DNA of 8,413 bases from Lachnospiraceae bacterium. GTDB taxonomy: Bacteria; Bacillota; Clostridia; Lachnospirales; Lachnospiraceae. The notes below the pieces were generated by a model. It saw nothing but the letters and a program-made list of their open reading frames with translations. It was not told where the DNA came from and did not search any database. How positions within the stretch are numbered: the first letter of the stretch is position 1; each line of letters starts with the position of its first letter. A program made the translations under genes and the position numbers. Location of the stretch: the NCBI GenBank assembly GCA_900770535.1, contig CAAHDV010000013.1, forward strand, positions 1 through 8,413. Direction: 5' to 3'. This document shows positions 6,875-8,413 of the stretch, in pieces.

Positions 6875-7550
6875 CCGGTTCTTCAAATTTATACCCCACT
6901 CCCCATACAGTCTGAATCAGTTTCCGGTAAGGTCCGATGTGCTCCCGCAGGGACTTGATGTGCGTGTCCACCGTGCGGGCATCTCCGCAGTACTGGTACC
7001 CCCACACGGTTTCCAGAAGCTTGTCACGGCTTAAGACAATGTGCTCGTTCTGCGCCAGCTTGTAAAGCAGGTCAAATTCCTTGGGCGGCAGAGTAACCTT
7101 TTTTCCGTCTAAGGTGACGATTCGGGAATCCGGGAAAATGGAAAGGCCGCCGAAGGCCAGTTCATTTGTAACGGCTGCCGGTGTGCGGGACTGGGTGCGG
7201 CGCAGCACGGCTCCGATGCGGGCCATCAGTTCTTTGGGGCTGAAGGGCTTGGCAACGTAATCATCGACGCCAAGCTGGAAGCCGTTCAATTTATCGTATT
7301 CTTCATTGCGCGCGGTCAGCATGATGACCGGGACTTGGCTGAAGCGGCGGATCGCTTCGAGGGTTTCAAAGCCATCTGGGCCAGGCATCATGACATCTAA
7401 GAGAACCAGATCAAACGAGACCTGTTTCAAAGCGGTGACTGCGGCGGCTCCGTCTCCAGCCTCCGTGCAGTCATAACCTTCCAGCTCTGCATAGGTGCGC
7501 ACCAGGCGGCGCAGATGCGGATCATCATCGGTAATGAGGATATGCGGCAT
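6864..7550 (-). CDS. OmpR/PhoB-family response regulator
   Basis: A 228-residue DNA-binding regulator and partner of the adjacent kinase. The receiver domain (1-118) has the acidic pair Asp8/Asp9, phosphoacceptor Asp52 in LLDVMMP, Thr79, Tyr98 and Lys101 in KPF. The C-terminal winged helix (about 127-222) includes LPPKEFDLLYKL, VWGYQY, the recognition-helix segment TVDTHIKSLR and the ending VWGVGYKFE. ATG 7550 is chosen because AAAGGAGG lies 7 bases upstream; an in-frame upstream start at 7577 has no such site. Phosphorylation should favour dimer binding to direct repeats, and such repeats lie just upstream at 7661-7714, so autoregulation is likely. The regulated pathway cannot be named from sequence. 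Confidence 0.95.
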   Translation of the reverse strand: MPHILITDDDPHLRRLVRTYAELEGYDCTEAGDGAAAVTALKQVSFDLVLLDVMMPGPDGFETLEAIRRFSQVPVIMLTARNEEYDKLNGFQLGVDDYVAKPFSPKELMARIGAVLRRTQSRTPAAVTNELAFGGLSIFPDSRIVTLDGKKVTLPPKEFDLLYKLAQNEHIVLSRDKLLETVWGYQYCGDARTVDTHIKSLREHIGPYRKLIQTVWGVGYKFEEPDEN

Positions 7551-7557
7551 GAAAATT

Positions 7558-7565
7558 CCTCCTTT
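7558..7565 (-). promoter_or_regulatory. Ribosome binding site of the response regulator
   Basis: Minus-strand AAAGGAGG, 7 bases before ATG 7550, near-perfect to the 16S tail. It decides the start over the upstream in-frame codon at 7577. Confidence 0.9.
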
Positions 7566-7641
7566 ATGTTCCGGCACGTATCACTGTCTGGTGTGTTGAC
7601 TGCATCACCATTAGATCATTGTGCTTCATCTCTCTTCTGAG

Positions 7642-7671
7642 ATTATAACATCTTTCCCGGACTTCTGACAC
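7642..7671 (-). promoter_or_regulatory. Promoter of the two-component operon
   Basis: Read on the minus strand, a perfect TATAAT (7647-7642) carries an extended -10 TGT directly upstream. A -35-like GTGTCA (7671-7666) lies 18 bases further and matches TTGACA at four of six. Transcription should start near 7635, about 85 bases before the regulator ATG. The poor -35 overlaps the first operator repeat, which fits activator-assisted initiation. Confidence 0.75.
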
Positions 7672-7714
7672 TTTCCTCACAGAATTATGCGCATTTTCTC
7701 ACACTTTTCTCACA
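7661..7714. promoter_or_regulatory. Tandem 11-base-phased repeats, probable response-regulator operator
   Basis: Plus-strand TTTTCTCACA occurs exactly at 7694-7703 and 7705-7714. TTTCCTCACA (one mismatch) lies at 7672-7681 and ACTTCTGACA (three mismatches) at 7661-7670. Start points 7661, 7672, 7694 and 7705 all fall in an 11-base register; only the 7683 slot is unmatched. Head-to-tail repeats about one helical turn apart are the classic target of OmpR/PhoB regulators. The first repeat overlaps the -35 of the two-component promoter. The last ends 9 bases before a weak -10 (TAAGAT, 7724-7729) facing the membrane-protein gene, so both directions may be controlled. The binding protein is inferred from position. 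Confidence 0.65.
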
Positions 7715-7781
7715 TTTCCTTTTTAAGATTTCTAGCATGTCAGAACCTGTGCAGTTTGTGCAGCGCAGGAACGATAACTGG

Positions 7782-7788
7782 AAAGGAG
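7782..7788 (+). promoter_or_regulatory. Ribosome binding site of the small membrane protein
   Basis: AAAGGAG lies 6 bases before ATG 7795. It fixes this start over an in-frame ATG at 7687, which sits inside the operator and has no ribosome site. Confidence 0.85.
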
Positions 7789-7794
7789 AGCCTT

Positions 7795-8217
7795 ATGAAC
7801 CAGAAATCTTCGGGAAGACCGCCGGATCACGGGATATTAAAAAAAGAAATGTTTGGGTATACGGGCATTTGCCTGATGCTGCTTTTGTTTCTGGGAATCG
7901 GCGGGATGCTGGTTCGGACCTTTCCCGTGAAGGGCGTGCTTGGCGCGTTGTGTTATCTGGTCGTGGGAGGCCTTGGAATGTCGGCCGGGATTTTCTGGTT
8001 CCGTCCGGAGGCAGAGTGGTCCGAGTTTTTCAAGACCTTTAATCTGCTGTATCATCCCGGAATCTGGATTCTGGCAGCGGCCTCTTTTCTGGAGGGAACA
8101 GGAATCGGTACGGCGTACATCACTGGAAATCTGCATCTGGTTTACATTGCCGGATGGACCTTTCTGGTGGCGGGCGTGATCGTACTGGTGGTGATCCTGC
8201 GAGGCAGCCGGATGTAG
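7795..8217 (+). CDS. Small four-helix membrane protein of unknown function
   Basis: A 140-residue protein that I do not recognise. A polar, lysine-containing N-terminus (1-20) is followed by four hydrophobic stretches likely to cross the membrane: about 21-41, 48-68, 85-104 and 114-135. The loop between helices 2 and 3 carries RPEAEWSEFFKTF, a charged amphipathic segment. The C-terminus is short and basic (RGSRM). No catalytic motif, metal-binding cluster or signal-peptidase site is evident. The gene diverges from the response regulator, and the shared 244-base region contains the phased repeats, so it may be a target or an accessory of that two-component system. A terminator-like hairpin follows about 105 bases downstream. 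Its reality is well supported by start site, length and hydrophobic pattern; its role is open. Confidence 0.8.
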   Translation: MNQKSSGRPPDHGILKKEMFGYTGICLMLLLFLGIGGMLVRTFPVKGVLGALCYLVVGGLGMSAGIFWFRPEAEWSEFFKTFNLLYHPGIWILAAASFLEGTGIGTAYITGNLHLVYIAGWTFLVAGVIVLVVILRGSRM

Positions 8218-8295
8218 CGGATGGATGTGCAGGCAGTCGGATGCGCAGATGCAGGAAGGTGGCTGAATGCCGGTCTGGCAAAGGTGAAAAAGCAG

Positions 8296-8322
8296 GTAAC
8301 TGTTCAGTACCCTCACAGTTAC
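8296..8322. repeat. Perfect inverted repeat GTAACTGT/ACAGTTAC
   Basis: An 8-base perfect stem (8296-8303 with 8315-8322) has an 11-base loop and no T-run. It sits directly beside the next hairpin, and GCA (8292-8294) / TGC (8369-8371) can close both into a three-way junction. It could be part of a dispersed intergenic palindrome; copy number cannot be seen from one window. The stretch 8218-8291 before it shows no gene or clear signal. Confidence 0.6.
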
Positions 8323-8323
8323 G

Positions 8324-8368
8324 GGCAAAAATCCATTGAAAATTGCCTTCGGCAATGGGATTTTTGCC
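8324..8368. terminator. Nested hairpin, terminator-like in both directions
   Basis: Outer arms GGCAAAAATCC (8324-8334) and GGATTTTTGCC (8358-8368) are perfectly complementary. Inside lies a second hairpin, ATTGCC (8342-8347) with GGCAAT (8351-8356) around a TTC loop. On the plus strand the inner hairpin is followed after GGGA by five Ts; on the minus strand it is followed by TTTTC. It probably ends the membrane-protein transcript, although its position about 105 bases past the stop and its nesting also fit a repeat element. Confidence 0.6.
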
Positions 8369-8394
8369 TGCAAGCCCATGTTTTCATACGGTCA

Positions 8395-8409
8395 GCGCAG
8401 TGAATGCGC
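8395..8409. repeat. Short inverted repeat GCGCA/TGCGC at window edge
   Basis: A five-base GC-rich stem (8395-8399 with 8405-8409) around the loop GTGAA. It stands close to the two preceding palindromes and may belong to the same intergenic element, which could continue beyond the window. It is short enough to arise by chance. Confidence 0.3.
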
Positions 8410-8413
8410 AGAC

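Noticed and set aside
7748..7763. Direct repeat TGTGCAG x2 upstream of the small membrane protein as an operator
   Set aside because: Seven bases, 9-base spacing, no symmetry or link to promoter elements; easily chance.
7837..8379. Minus-strand reading frame of 180 codons opposite the membrane-protein gene
   Set aside because: It lies antisense to a well-supported gene and runs through the terminator hairpin. It has no ribosome site, and its composition is rich in Pro, Gln and His, typical of a shadow frame.

Overview
The window looks like chromosomal DNA from a Gram-positive member of the Clostridia, most likely a Lachnospiraceae-type gut anaerobe. The reasons are strong AGGAGG-type ribosome sites, consensus TATAAT promoters, a PhoB-type two-component pair with a Firmicutes-style kinase, hairpin-plus-T terminators and a base composition a little above half G+C by eye. 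The genus is not determined. No tRNA, rRNA, CRISPR array, transposase or phage gene was seen, and no gene-free stretch exceeds 300 bases.

Left part (1-2995, plus strand): a tightly packed operon. It holds a shikimate/quinate dehydrogenase of the YdiB/AroE family whose N-terminus is cut off by the window edge, a cytosolic FAD-dependent oxidoreductase starting 2 bases after its stop, and a ten-helix EamA/DMT transporter. Next comes shikimate kinase (3197-3727). It has its own near-consensus promoter (3045-3073) and a roughly 117-base leader that can fold in mutually exclusive ways around its ribosome site and start codon. Two shikimate-using enzymes therefore lie side by side under what look like separate controls.

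Middle (3812-5209): a two-domain GGDEF-EAL protein in which both signature motifs and the EAL metal-binding aspartates are replaced. It is probably a non-catalytic receptor or scaffold rather than a c-di-GMP enzyme. A long bidirectional terminator (5230-5277) separates it from the convergent genes to its right.

Right part (5303-8217): a response regulator and histidine kinase on the minus strand, overlapping by 11 bases. They diverge from a plus-strand gene for a small four-helix membrane protein of unknown function. The 244-base intergenic region holds tandem copies of TTTTCTCACA in 11-base phase beside an extended -10 promoter. This is the arrangement expected of an OmpR/PhoB-family operator, and it suggests that the pair controls itself and perhaps the membrane protein.

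The last 200 bases have no gene. They hold a cluster of perfect inverted repeats and a terminator-like hairpin that may be a dispersed palindromic element.

The most unusual items are the aroK leader RNA, the doubly degenerate GGDEF-EAL protein and the phased operator with its uncharacterised membrane-protein neighbour. None is proven from sequence alone.
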